64,000 nucleotides of DNA from positions 1,860,001 through 1,924,000 of the forward strand of contig NZ_CP018616.1 of NCBI RefSeq assembly GCF_002849855.1, in the 5' to 3' direction. The notes beneath the pieces are model-generated. The model was not told the DNA's origin and did no database searches. It worked only from the letters and a program-made list of their open reading frames with translations. Origin of the DNA: Vibrio azureus (GTDB lineage: Bacteria; Pseudomonadota; Gammaproteobacteria; Enterobacterales; Vibrionaceae). Below, one piece after another: positions 27,858 through 35,821 of this stretch (position 1 is its first letter; every line of letters begins with the position of its first letter). The position numbers were made by a program, and so were the translations under genes.

Positions 27858-29061
27858 CAAACCCTTGTTTTAAGAAAGACATAATGTGGGGGTAACGATC
27901 AATGGCCTCATCGGTGTCTAAATCATTCCCTTTTTCGTATTCTCCTACTCGAATCAACAATTCAACATTGAAATAACGATACACCATGTCTTTTATTCGC
28001 TCTGAAAGCTCTACGTAGTATTTGTTCTGCACTTTATTTTGTAATCGACTTTTGCTTTTTAATACATCGATCGCAGGGTAACGGCCTGTTGAAGCAATGG
28101 TCGTAGAATAAACTAAGTGACCATCAATCAAGGATTTAACTTCATGTGCGATGGGGTCATCATCGATCTCTTTTTCGATGAGAACGGTAAAGATTCCGGT
28201 GACTGAGCCATGAATCGAATTACCACAACTTTCAACTAGGCGAGATAGCGCCAATGAAACACCAATGGGTATTCCACCTTGGATGGGCGTGTTATCTAAC
28301 ATAGCTTGAGCGCGAGCAAAACGAGTGAGTGAGTCAAAATACAACACCACTTTTTTACCCTGTTCCATATAATGCCGGGCAAGGGAAACAGCGACCAAAC
28401 CTGAGCGTACCTTCTCTAAAGGATTCGCTTCTGAAGTGGATACAATGGTAATGGACTTCTGGATCACTTCAGGACCGATTTCCCCTTCAAGAAACTCCAC
28501 CACTTCACGAGCACGTTCTCCAATCATGGCAAAAATAACCACATCAGCATCCATGTTATTAGCCATAATAGAAACGGTCGTTGTCTTACCTGCCCCGGCG
28601 GGAGCGAATAAACCTAAACGTTGTCCTTCTCCAATGGTAAAAAGGCCGTCGATAATCTTAAGTTTGGTTGGAAAAACGGTTTCAATCGGAGCACGAACGT
28701 GAAGAGGAATCGGCTCTACTGCAATAGGTAAATCGTGAAATTGGCCATCCTGCTCAAGATAACTCTCACCATAAATGGATTCGCCATAGCAATTAATAAC
28801 TTTACCGACTAAAGCATCCTCATTTAGAGGAAAGCAAAAACGACGCGGCGTAATTTCTACTCGGCCACCGCGTTGAACAGATCCAGGTTGCAAGAGCTTA
28901 ATTTCGACTCTAGATCCAGCAATTTTCATTACTTCACCGCGAATGCGTTCACCCGTGACCGTGTGGATAAAGCACTCTTGTCCAACGAAAGTGTCAATAG
29001 AAACCTGACAAATTATCGTATCTTGGTAAGACTCTTTGACCTTAAAAAAATGCGTTAACAT
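27799..29061 (-). CDS. sctN: Type III secretion ATPase SctN
   Basis: A 420-residue F1-type ATPase that unfolds and releases substrates from chaperones at the base of the injectisome. Walker A is PAGAGKTT at residues 154-161, the GERAREVVEF segment (catalytic Glu region) begins at 181, and Walker B is VVLYFDSLTRFARA near 240. The P-loop reads AGAGKTT, where most T3SS and flagellar ATPases have GVGKS. The start overlaps the sctC stop by one base (TAATG). VscN2 of T3SS2 is the probable close relative. Confidence 0.93.
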   Translation of the reverse strand: MLTHFFKVKESYQDTIICQVSIDTFVGQECFIHTVTGERIRGEVMKIAGSRVEIKLLQPGSVQRGGRVEITPRRFCFPLNEDALVGKVINCYGESIYGESYLEQDGQFHDLPIAVEPIPLHVRAPIETVFPTKLKIIDGLFTIGEGQRLGLFAPAGAGKTTTVSIMANNMDADVVIFAMIGERAREVVEFLEGEIGPEVIQKSITIVSTSEANPLEKVRSGLVAVSLARHYMEQGKKVVLYFDSLTRFARAQAMLDNTPIQGGIPIGVSLALSRLVESCGNSIHGSVTGIFTVLIEKEIDDDPIAHEVKSLIDGHLVYSTTIASTGRYPAIDVLKSKSRLQNKVQNKYYVELSERIKDMVYRYFNVELLIRVGEYEKGNDLDTDEAIDRYPHIMSFLKQGFDGVEYEETLQEMEGIWSAY

Positions 29062-30527
29062 TAGTCAATCACCTTGAAAGAGATTGATACATAACGTTTA
29101 TACTTTTGCTTACTTTCGTTAGTGCTTTTAAAAAGCTCACCTAAAAGTGGAATACTAGAAAGTATTGGAACACCGGATTCTGTTTTTTGAGTGATGGTAT
29201 TATCAAAACCACCAAGAATAACCGTTTGCTGAGGGCGGATATAAACTTCAGACTGCAATGATTGGGAACTTACCCTTGGCGGTTGAGAATTATTTCCATC
29301 TCCATCACCGCTATCATTTAAGGACTCTTCGACATATTCAATTTTGGCTTGTACATCACCAGAAGGAAGTAGTCGACCAGTAACATAAAGACTATTATCG
29401 GCAGAGATTTCCTGTGTCTTCACTTCCTTATCAGAAATCAAAGTAATGGTTGCGGTATCCTTTTTACCAAATTTTCCTTGCTGGTTTTCGAGAATAAGCA
29501 AATTGGTTTCATAAACCCCACGGGCTAAACCATTAGAAGACAGCGCCTGAAAGTTTTGTAAGAAATCTATGGTCTCCATAAAAGGGGGAACCACAACATC
29601 ATAAACACCACGACTGCCATTTAGCCAAGCACTGTCAATACCTAAATTCTCAGTTCTTGTTACAGCAATATCATAGACTTTGAGTGAAAATAATAATTGT
29701 TGACGCTTAATATCAATTAGAGCGGCAATTCGTTTTGCCAACCTTACTTCTTCGGGAGTACCACGAATAAGAATCGCATTAGAACCTGGTAATGGTTGCA
29801 CTTTAGACGTATCATCTTGCTCGTCAAGTTGCTGCTTATCCCCATTACTTAATTTCACTTTATAGGCTTTTTGCAGAACTTCATCGTCACTAACATTTTG
29901 AAATTGTCCAAGGTTTAAGATTGCAGATGAAATTAGAGTGACCGCCCCCGGAAATAAAACATTACCATCAAAAGTCGCGATCTGACGATCGAAAACAGAA
30001 AGATAATGGAAATTAATTCTTGCTAGTTCAAGATTGTTACCATTTTCCAGAAATTGATTTTTATCAACCATGGTTGCATAACCCACGGCATCATTGACAA
30101 ACTGACGTGTACCGGACAATAAAATAGAATTGCCGCGCTCAACCAACTTTACTTTTGTCGTCATGTTTGTCTTAAAGTTTTGTTTCAGTTCTTTGAGCAA
30201 TGTTTTAGGGGCAATATTACGAGGCTTAAAAACATAATTTATATAAGCCTGACCTGACTGCACTGTCAGGGTCCCACCATACACATACCAATCAAAATCA
30301 TAGACTTCAGACAATTTTCTTAATAAATTAGGCCCATCACCTGATAAAGTTTGAGTGATTAGTTGACGTTCTGTAGCACTATCAAAATCCTCGGACAATT
30401 TAACTTGCATGTCTTTTGCAATGGCTTTAAGGGCACCTTGTAAATTTATACCTTGCTGTTTAATGAAGACCTCCGCTTGAGTTAGGGCAGAGAAAAACAA
30501 TAAAAAAACTAATAATTTATATTTCAT
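29061..30527 (-). CDS. sctC: Outer-membrane secretin SctC
   Basis: A 488-residue secretin with signal peptide (residues 1 to about 18, ending TQA). N0/N1/N3 domains follow (QGALKAIAKDMQVKL, YVYGGTLTVQSG, then IRGTPEEVRLAKRIAALID). The beta-barrel domain ends with the signature QTVILGGFDNTI and SGVPILSSIPLLGELFK. It forms the outer ring of the injectisome. At 488 residues it is shorter than many (about 530-600). No dedicated pilotin is obvious, though an OmpA-like lipoprotein is encoded in the locus. It overlaps the preceding small gene by 11 bases. Confidence 0.93.
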   Translation of the reverse strand: MKYKLLVFLLFFSALTQAEVFIKQQGINLQGALKAIAKDMQVKLSEDFDSATERQLITQTLSGDGPNLLRKLSEVYDFDWYVYGGTLTVQSGQAYINYVFKPRNIAPKTLLKELKQNFKTNMTTKVKLVERGNSILLSGTRQFVNDAVGYATMVDKNQFLENGNNLELARINFHYLSVFDRQIATFDGNVLFPGAVTLISSAILNLGQFQNVSDDEVLQKAYKVKLSNGDKQQLDEQDDTSKVQPLPGSNAILIRGTPEEVRLAKRIAALIDIKRQQLLFSLKVYDIAVTRTENLGIDSAWLNGSRGVYDVVVPPFMETIDFLQNFQALSSNGLARGVYETNLLILENQQGKFGKKDTATITLISDKEVKTQEISADNSLYVTGRLLPSGDVQAKIEYVEESLNDSGDGDGNNSQPPRVSSQSLQSEVYIRPQQTVILGGFDNTITQKTESGVPILSSIPLLGELFKSTNESKQKYKRYVSISFKVID

Positions 30528-30801
30528 TAAATATCTCTTTTAAGCGTTGTTGATCTAACTTCATTCTTTGAATTACCTCATTCATTATTGCACCACTGAT
30601 AATAACATTAATGGTATCTTGCTCTGAAAGAATCAACTCAGAAACCACTTCATCAGAAGGAGGATTGTCTTCATTTACATTTGAAAACTCACTCAAATAT
30701 TGATTGTTTTTCTCTATTTTTTCAGCTGTTAACTCAAAATCAGATTTTACCGATGAATGTTCAGTTGTTAAAAGGGAGTGGCTCATATCAATTCTAGTCA
30801 T
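30517..30801 (-). CDS. Small acidic protein between sctT and sctC, unknown
   Basis: A 94-residue acidic protein, mainly helical (LTAEKIEKNNQYLSEF..., then DTINVIISGAIMNEVIQRMKLDQQRLKEIF). It overlaps sctT by 8 bases upstream and sctC by 11 bases downstream, so it is surely translated as part of the operon. I recall a small gene at the same place in V. parahaemolyticus T3SS2. The C-terminal helical pair could be a chaperone or SctG-like fold. I do not recognise a family. Confidence 0.7.
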   Translation of the reverse strand: MTRIDMSHSLLTTEHSSVKSDFELTAEKIEKNNQYLSEFSNVNEDNPPSDEVVSELILSEQDTINVIISGAIMNEVIQRMKLDQQRLKEIFNEI

Positions 30802-31471
30802 AACCTACCTTTGTCATCATTTGTTTAAAAACATAAAACTGGTCATGTAAAAACCAGAGGTTTAATAGAATAATTACAACTATCGCCTTTATATTTGGTG
30901 TTACAAAAAGCGATAGCGATGCCTTTTTGAAGAAAAGATCAACATAACCACAACAAATTGTTATTGCTAGCAAAATAATTATGTATTTACCTGAAACAAC
31001 AACCATCATCGTAAGGCTATCTGTAATAAGGAAAAAAAACTGTTCGAAATCTAAAGTTGAATCTCCACTGTAAGAGATAGAATCAATAATAGGCCTAAAC
31101 AGCAAACCATCCTGCAGTGCATAAATTAAGAAAGTCAAACTGCTGATCTTTGCTAATGCTTCCGATTCATCAGTAAAACGTTTATCTTGTACTGACTGCT
31201 CATTAAGCAAAAGTAGCTGTTGAATAACACTGCCTACCGTTCCACTAAGCCAGTAAGGAACAGATGAAATAAAAGCAAAAATTAGAATAGACAACACCCA
31301 ACCAAACGTAGGAAGCTGTGTTAATTGCTCTACATCAATAAATATCGCAAACGCTATCGATATTGCAAGACAGGTAACATTATCTAAATATAGCCTTGTC
31401 GGATTGTAAATTTTCAAGAAAAAGAAGAAACCTGCAAAGAGTAGCCAATCAGGAAACAATAAATTTTCCAT
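30794..31471 (-). CDS. sctT: Type III export apparatus protein SctT (YscT/SpaR/FliR family)
   Basis: A 225-residue inner-membrane protein with six or so hydrophobic segments; VGSVIQQLLLLNEQSVQDKRF corresponds to the conserved cytoplasmic loop of the family (VGxxID...R), although more diverged than usual. SctT closes the SctR5-S4-T1 export gate. The ATG at 31471 comes one base after the sctR stop; an in-frame TTG lies 9 bases earlier. The protein is a little shorter than the family norm (about 255). Confidence 0.82.
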   Translation of the reverse strand: MENLLFPDWLLFAGFFFFLKIYNPTRLYLDNVTCLAISIAFAIFIDVEQLTQLPTFGWVLSILIFAFISSVPYWLSGTVGSVIQQLLLLNEQSVQDKRFTDESEALAKISSLTFLIYALQDGLLFRPIIDSISYSGDSTLDFEQFFFLITDSLTMMVVVSGKYIIILLAITICCGYVDLFFKKASLSLFVTPNIKAIVVIILLNLWFLHDQFYVFKQMMTKVGYD

Positions 31472-31472
31472 A

Positions 31473-32156
31473 CTAACCAAGCGCCCTAAACAATAGTGTC
31501 CAACTATCCGAAAAGTAGAATACAGCTAATTTAACTGGAGTAGAAATAACCGTAGGTGATAACATCGTCATACCAACACCACTCAGCACAACAGCAATAA
31601 GAAAGTCAATACTAACAAAGACCATATATAGTTTTAACCCCAACTCAAAGCCTTTGTATAAATCAAAAATCAGATTACCTAAAAAGTATTTGAATTTATC
31701 ATTTTCTTCATCAAAGTTAATCGGTATATCGATCATACTAGTCAGTTTATTGGTTTTTTCCACTGCGCGTTCAAGTAATTCTGGGAAAAAATCAAAGATA
31801 TTACTAGCCAAATAATACATTGTGATATTTTCAGGTAATTCTTTTTCAGGCGTCAAATCAAGCGGTAACGATAAAGTCTCTTGCTGCTGTGAAAAGTAGG
31901 GTTTTACCCTCTCAATACCCGGTTTAATATCAGGCCAAATGCTATTAAGAGCCATGAGTGCAGCGAGCAAATTCACGACGATGGTCGGTGGTATTTGTTG
32001 TGTCCCAACTGCATTTTTTATAATATTAAGAACTATATTATATTTTACAAATCCAGAAAAACAGATAAAAAATACGGTTGAAAGTAAAACGAGGACTAGA
32101 ATTATAACTAGATTTGCACCAGAAAACGGATTACTTGGACTAAGCAACTCAATCAT
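31473..32156 (-). CDS. sctR: Type III export apparatus protein SctR (YscR/SpaP/FliP family)
   Basis: A 227-residue inner-membrane protein and main component of the export-gate pore. The signature FSGFVKYNIVLNIIKNAVGTQQIPPTIVVN (about residues 33-62) matches the SctR pattern (SFvKynvvlnilRnAlGlqQvPPn). A second hydrophobic pair follows at FVSIDFLIAVVLSGVGMTMLSP. The start has no strong ribosome site but is preceded by a short gap from sctF with a hairpin. Confidence 0.92.
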   Translation of the reverse strand: MIELLSPSNPFSGANLVIILVLVLLSTVFFICFSGFVKYNIVLNIIKNAVGTQQIPPTIVVNLLAALMALNSIWPDIKPGIERVKPYFSQQQETLSLPLDLTPEKELPENITMYYLASNIFDFFPELLERAVEKTNKLTSMIDIPINFDEENDKFKYFLGNLIFDLYKGFELGLKLYMVFVSIDFLIAVVLSGVGMTMLSPTVISTPVKLAVFYFSDSWTLLFRALG

Positions 32157-32171
32157 AAAAGTACTTTAATT

Positions 32172-32202
32172 CGTAAAAACATGGGCTGAGTAATCAGCCC
32201 TA
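32172..32202 (-). terminator. Hairpin after the needle gene sctF
   Basis: The arms gggctga and tcagccc with a 4-base loop, followed on the minus strand by atgttttta, lie just after the sctF stop and before sctR. It probably acts as a partial terminator so that needle protein is made in excess of export-gate proteins. Confidence 0.65.
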
Positions 32203-32207
32203 GATTA

Positions 32208-32498
32208 TTAAATATTTCTTACCGCAGCAAGTATTGAGTCTTTAATACCTTTTAAAGTGCTTGTTCCGGTTTGCACAATAATACTCTGGTTTGCCATTTT
32301 TTGTTGAAGAGTTACTGCATCTGTAGTGCTCATTCCACCATTAGCATCCGAGTTGTCTTTTAGCCACTTTTCTATATCGGCATCAGCTGCACTTATTTGT
32401 GCCTCGAAAATATCTGACACTTCGTTTGTTGTTACTTCACCATCATCATTTACCGTAACTGGTTGTCCCGCTGGTTTAGTTGATCCACCTGCTGGCAT
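32208..32498 (-). CDS. sctF: Needle filament protein SctF
   Basis: A 96-residue small helical protein. The C-terminal half has the needle pattern: LQQKMANQSIIVQTGTSTLKGIKDSILAAVRNI, like the C-terminal helix of PrgI, SsaG and EscF. Its N-terminus (MPAGGSTKPAG) is longer and more Gly/Pro-rich than usual (needle subunits are about 70-85 residues). It polymerises into the hollow needle outside the cell. The ribosome site GAGGTGAG is strong, fitting high expression. It lies between the VtrB-like regulator and sctR. Confidence 0.82.
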   Translation of the reverse strand: MPAGGSTKPAGQPVTVNDDGEVTTNEVSDIFEAQISAADADIEKWLKDNSDANGGMSTTDAVTLQQKMANQSIIVQTGTSTLKGIKDSILAAVRNI

Positions 32499-32674
32499 AA
32501 TCTCACCTCATATTAATATTTAAGAAGAATCTTTTGAAATTTAGCTTATTTACACATAATGAAAAAGTGAAAATCCATGATTTTTAACATGACTGAGTTT
32601 TCCATCTTTTTTCCATTTTTGACGCATCTAGTTGGACTCAGAATCAACATGACATGTATAAGAAGTTAATATTA

Positions 32675-33199
32675 CTATTTTAAAAATAGCATAATACTGA
32701 TCGTAATAATCGAGGCTAATAAAGCTGCTGAAAAAAGCATGGTAAACCAAAAACTCCCTTTAACAGAAGCACTGATCGCTTCATTTTTCGCACTAATATA
32801 GGAAGGATGAATTGTACTTTTAGTACTGCTTACAATGCTTTTAATAGCTAATGTCGGGATTTCTTCAGACGAAAGTTGATCGGTAAATTCTCCATCTAGA
32901 ATCAACATATAGCCTTCTTTAGGTACTGTTTTTATCTCACAAGCCAGTTCATTGAAAAGTGTTAGTGACTTACGTAAATTTGAAATTGCTTTGGTAAGAG
33001 ATGTTTCACTAACAAGGACACGTCCCCACACCTGTTCATGGATTTCATCTTTGCTCAGGATATGGTTACTTCGTTCACAAAGTAGCTTTAATATTGCAGC
33101 TTCACGTCCACCCAGATTAACAACATGGTCGGAGGCTACGATCTCACGCTTTAGAACGTCAAAAATCACCTGATTTCCCAATACGTAATTTCTTTCCAC
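32675..33199 (-). CDS. Membrane-anchored ToxR-family regulator, VtrB-like
   Basis: A 174-residue protein: an OmpR/ToxR-type winged helix (residues 10-100, with LGGREAAILKLLCERSNHILSKDEI, EQVWGR and LTKAISNLRKSL), a linker, and a single transmembrane helix at about 150-173 that ends the protein. This lack of a periplasmic domain is the mark of VtrB, the direct activator of T3SS2 genes in V. parahaemolyticus. The likely start is GTG with AGGGGTG upstream. It is encoded alone in the locus; no VtrA-like sensor or VtrC is here, so the signal must come from a regulator elsewhere, perhaps ToxRS (inference). Confidence 0.85.
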   Translation of the reverse strand: MERNYVLGNQVIFDVLKREIVASDHVVNLGGREAAILKLLCERSNHILSKDEIHEQVWGRVLVSETSLTKAISNLRKSLTLFNELACEIKTVPKEGYMLILDGEFTDQLSSEEIPTLAIKSIVSSTKSTIHPSYISAKNEAISASVKGSFWFTMLFSAALLASIITISIMLFLK

Positions 33200-33528
33200 A
33201 ATTCACCCCTGCATTCAATGATTTATGTTGCTTTGTTATTTCTGTTAACATCTCCTGGTAAGTCAAATAACTCATTAAAATAGATATTTAACTTCATAAT
33301 AAAGAGAGCGGCGGCTTTAAAAGGCGACTTCAATAGACATAAGGCCATGTGCTCAATCCTTAAAATAGAGAAGATATAATAATAAAAAATTATGTACTAA
33401 TTATTGACAAAAGCAATGAAACGAAATGAAAAAACGGTTAAAAAAAATCAAGAATAATATAAAAAAAAATCAAATGGCCAAAAAATAATTTTTCACATTT
33501 ATTTTTTTTTGGCCATTATTCACAAGAA
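33200..33528. other. Gene-free AT-rich region upstream of the VtrB-like gene
   Basis: About 330 bases, very AT-rich with long A and T tracts, between the end of the SctQ C-terminal gene and the regulator start. The terminator-like inverted repeat at 33473-33517 is at its far end. It probably holds the regulator's promoter and sites for H-NS-type silencing (inference from composition). Confidence 0.5.
33473..33517 (-). terminator. Inverted repeat ending the sctL-to-SctQ C-terminal unit
   Basis: The arms aatggccaaaaaa and ttttttggccatt with A/T tracts lie right after the SPOA gene stop. It resembles a rho-independent terminator readable in both directions. Confidence 0.7.
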
Positions 33529-33741
33529 TTATTTTTCTTTGTTTATATTATCAACTGAAACGCAAAACTGATCATCAATTTTAACAAGTGTTCCTGTCGC
33601 AATAAGCTCATTTCCACTTTTCAGCATGACTTCAGATTGGACAAAGTCTGACAGAGGTTTAATCTGACCTTTATGTAATTGATTTAATTCTTCTAATGTC
33701 ATTGTAGTATGTCCAACGACAACATCGACTGCAATCTTCAT
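33529..33741 (-). CDS. sctQ: Short SPOA-domain protein, C-terminal part of SctQ (FliN-like)
   Basis: A 70-residue protein consisting of one SPOA domain: VDVVVGHTTMTLEELNQL at the start and LIATGTLVKIDDQFCVSV at the end, parallel to the C-terminal domain of FliN, SpaO and YscQ. SPOA domains dimerise to build the cytoplasmic sorting platform. In most systems this domain is the C-terminal third of SctQ and is also made by internal initiation; here it is its own gene. The ATG lies 4 bases past the stop of the 225-residue protein upstream; an in-frame TTG is just before it. A probable N-terminal partner is encoded 10 kb away. Confidence 0.85.
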   Translation of the reverse strand: MKIAVDVVVGHTTMTLEELNQLHKGQIKPLSDFVQSEVMLKSGNELIATGTLVKIDDQFCVSVDNINKEK

Positions 33742-33744
33742 CAA

Positions 33745-34422
33745 TTACCTCTGTGCCATTGAGACCATGAAACGGTGAAGATCACGAATCTCTTCTTGAA
33801 TTGATGTAATGGTCGTCATCTTATTGCTAAATTCTTGCTCTCTTGTATCAAGGTCTACTTTGATTTTATCGCAAAATGAAGTAATTCGTGTGCTAAATTC
33901 CTGTAACTGACCGTAGGTAAGCTCATTAACTTTATTGCCCTTGTTAGCGACATCCCATATAGTTTTTTCATCAACACCTAATTTAGCAATTTCAGCATTT
34001 ATTTTTCCTATAATATCTTCATGCCCAATAGGTTCATAATCATCTTGTTTATTAGGATCAAGATTAGGAAGCATATCACCTTTAATAAGGCTCCATAATT
34101 TATTTATTTCAGCAATCGCTTTCGAATTTCTCTGTATAATATTAGCTATATCCTCTGCAGCTTGGTTTTGAGCTGCAAAGTACTTATCCAACAACTCTTC
34201 AACAAGAAATAAAGGGTCTTTAAGCCCTGGGGTAAAGAGTTCTTTACGTGCAGTTTCTGGGGCTTCCTTTACTGCACTTTTAAGCACTTCACTATTTTTT
34301 AGTTTTTCTTTAATGTAATTATCTACCTTCATTATTTGGGAAGGTGAGTACTCTGACATATCAAGGCAGGCACTTTTGCCATCAAGTATTGGGTTAGTCA
34401 TTATATTAGTAGACTGAGACAT
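33745..34422 (-). CDS. Helical hydrophilic T3SS protein, possible tip or translocator
   Basis: A 225-residue acidic, soluble, mostly helical protein with no transmembrane segment. Long N-terminal helices (VDNYIKEKLKNSEVLKSAVK, ELLDKYFAAQNQAAEDIANI) and a C-terminal amphipathic coiled coil (KVDLDTREQEFSNKMTT...) flank a smaller central domain, a design shared by needle-tip and hydrophilic translocator proteins. It sits between sctD and the SPOA gene, co-transcribed. It could be the VopW-type hydrophilic translocator, or an early substrate. GGAAG precedes the ATG. Function is an inference from shape and context. Confidence 0.55.
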   Translation of the reverse strand: MSQSTNIMTNPILDGKSACLDMSEYSPSQIMKVDNYIKEKLKNSEVLKSAVKEAPETARKELFTPGLKDPLFLVEELLDKYFAAQNQAAEDIANIIQRNSKAIAEINKLWSLIKGDMLPNLDPNKQDDYEPIGHEDIIGKINAEIAKLGVDEKTIWDVANKGNKVNELTYGQLQEFSTRITSFCDKIKVDLDTREQEFSNKMTTITSIQEEIRDLHRFMVSMAQR

Positions 34423-34434
34423 TATATCTTCCTA

Positions 34435-35439
34435 TTATCGATTAATAAAATATACACGGGTATTTTGATTATCTTTAAAAATAACTTTATCTCGTGATAT
34501 TGATTGAATGACACCAAGGTGAGGGACAGTACTACCTTCCCAATAACGTCCTTGTTGATCATAAATATAACGACCGGATGTGGTCGAATAAAAAATGGAA
34601 TAAGGAAACTCACTTGTTGGAATGTTTTCTGACCTAGTATCATTTGATCTTAGTTGCTTAACTAATGAACCTAATCCCGCTCTATTAAGCGTTTGCGCTG
34701 CTTCAGCATAATCAGAAACAAACCAATATCCATTTTGTTGACTGAACATTAATCCACGTTCACCAAACAAACGCATAATTTGATTATCTTCTTCGTAGGT
34801 ATCGATATAAATTTTATCTCTATCTTCTTGAGCAACTAACTTTCCTTTTATATGCTTGCCTGAATAAGAAGAAACGAGATCGATATCAAACTGAGTAGTC
34901 CGAAGGTATTGATCAGATTCAATTAATTGAAGGTTATCTCGCCAATAATCTGGAAGCTGTTGCAATATAGATTTATCAAAAATATGAAGTTTTCCATCTT
35001 TGATAAAACCAGTATTTAATTGCTTCAGATATCCTCCAAGCGAAGCCTGCTGCTGACTTTGAAGAAAAGTAAAGCCACCATAAACCAGCCCTATGTTCAA
35101 TAATAAACTTAGAGCTAATATAGGTGCATATTGGATAGATCGTAAACGACGAAGCCGTGGTGATCTGTTGCCCTCTTGGAATAAGAAAAAGCGTAACCCT
35201 TTAAAGGTATAGATTCGGTTAGCAACCAGCTTTTTCGGTTTATCGCCACGAAGCAGGCCTTTTACTATACAAACTTGGTTTTCAACTGCAAAATCTAATC
35301 CAGCATTACTAGGTAAATATTCCGGAACCGAAAGTTGATTTTCCTTTGTAACTTCCTTGTTGCCTGTCAGGCAGAAAGTATTCTGTAACGGAATAGAGAC
35401 ACCATGCAAGTGGCCATCAACAAACTCAATCAACCACAT
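34435..35439 (-). CDS. sctD: Inner-membrane ring protein SctD
   Basis: A 334-residue single-pass protein of the PrgH/YscD/EscD type: a cytoplasmic FHA-like domain (residues 1-95), a transmembrane helix (about 104-126, YAPILALSLLLNIGLVYGGF) preceded by an Arg cluster (RSPRLRRLRS), and a periplasmic part with ring-building motifs (to 334). SctD and SctJ form the inner-membrane rings. The sequence is diverged, so the call rests on architecture and position. It follows a chaperone gene with one base between stop and start (TAATATG). Confidence 0.78.
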   Translation of the reverse strand: MWLIEFVDGHLHGVSIPLQNTFCLTGNKEVTKENQLSVPEYLPSNAGLDFAVENQVCIVKGLLRGDKPKKLVANRIYTFKGLRFFLFQEGNRSPRLRRLRSIQYAPILALSLLLNIGLVYGGFTFLQSQQQASLGGYLKQLNTGFIKDGKLHIFDKSILQQLPDYWRDNLQLIESDQYLRTTQFDIDLVSSYSGKHIKGKLVAQEDRDKIYIDTYEEDNQIMRLFGERGLMFSQQNGYWFVSDYAEAAQTLNRAGLGSLVKQLRSNDTRSENIPTSEFPYSIFYSTTSGRYIYDQQGRYWEGSTVPHLGVIQSISRDKVIFKDNQNTRVYFINR

Positions 35440-35440
35440 A

Positions 35441-35821
35441 TTACTCTATCTCATCATGTAAAAAAGTGGTTTGAACTACAAACTCATTCAATAAACGAAG
35501 TAATTCTTGAGGATGTTCTGGTAATAAAACGTGACGAATATACTCATATTCTCCCTCATTTATTTGGGCAATATACCCATCCGCAGTAAGTTTGAAATCC
35601 GTGTTCAGTTTAAGAGCCTGAATTGCATCTAATGACGACGTATCCAGCTTAGTGATAAGCAATATTTGACCTTTTAGCCCTAGGCGCTCACCATTCTCAA
35701 CTCTAACCGAACACTGATCAAATCGACAAACCAATGCACTATCACCAGCAAGTTGCAGGCTTCCTGCATTACTCAATTGAGTAAATTCATTAATCAACAG
35801 GTAAAACTTTCTATTTGTCAT
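35441..35821 (-). CDS. Probable type III secretion chaperone
   Basis: A 126-residue acidic protein (LNTDFKLTADGYIAQ, then LPEHPQELLRLLNEFVVQT) with the size, composition and closing helix of CesT-like class I chaperones. It overlaps the lipoprotein gene (ATGA) and is followed at once by sctD, so it belongs to the sctU-sctD unit. Its client is unknown. A role as an apparatus accessory subunit is also possible. Confidence 0.5.
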   Translation of the reverse strand: MTNRKFYLLINEFTQLSNAGSLQLAGDSALVCRFDQCSVRVENGERLGLKGQILLITKLDTSSLDAIQALKLNTDFKLTADGYIAQINEGEYEYIRHVLLPEHPQELLRLLNEFVVQTTFLHDEIE

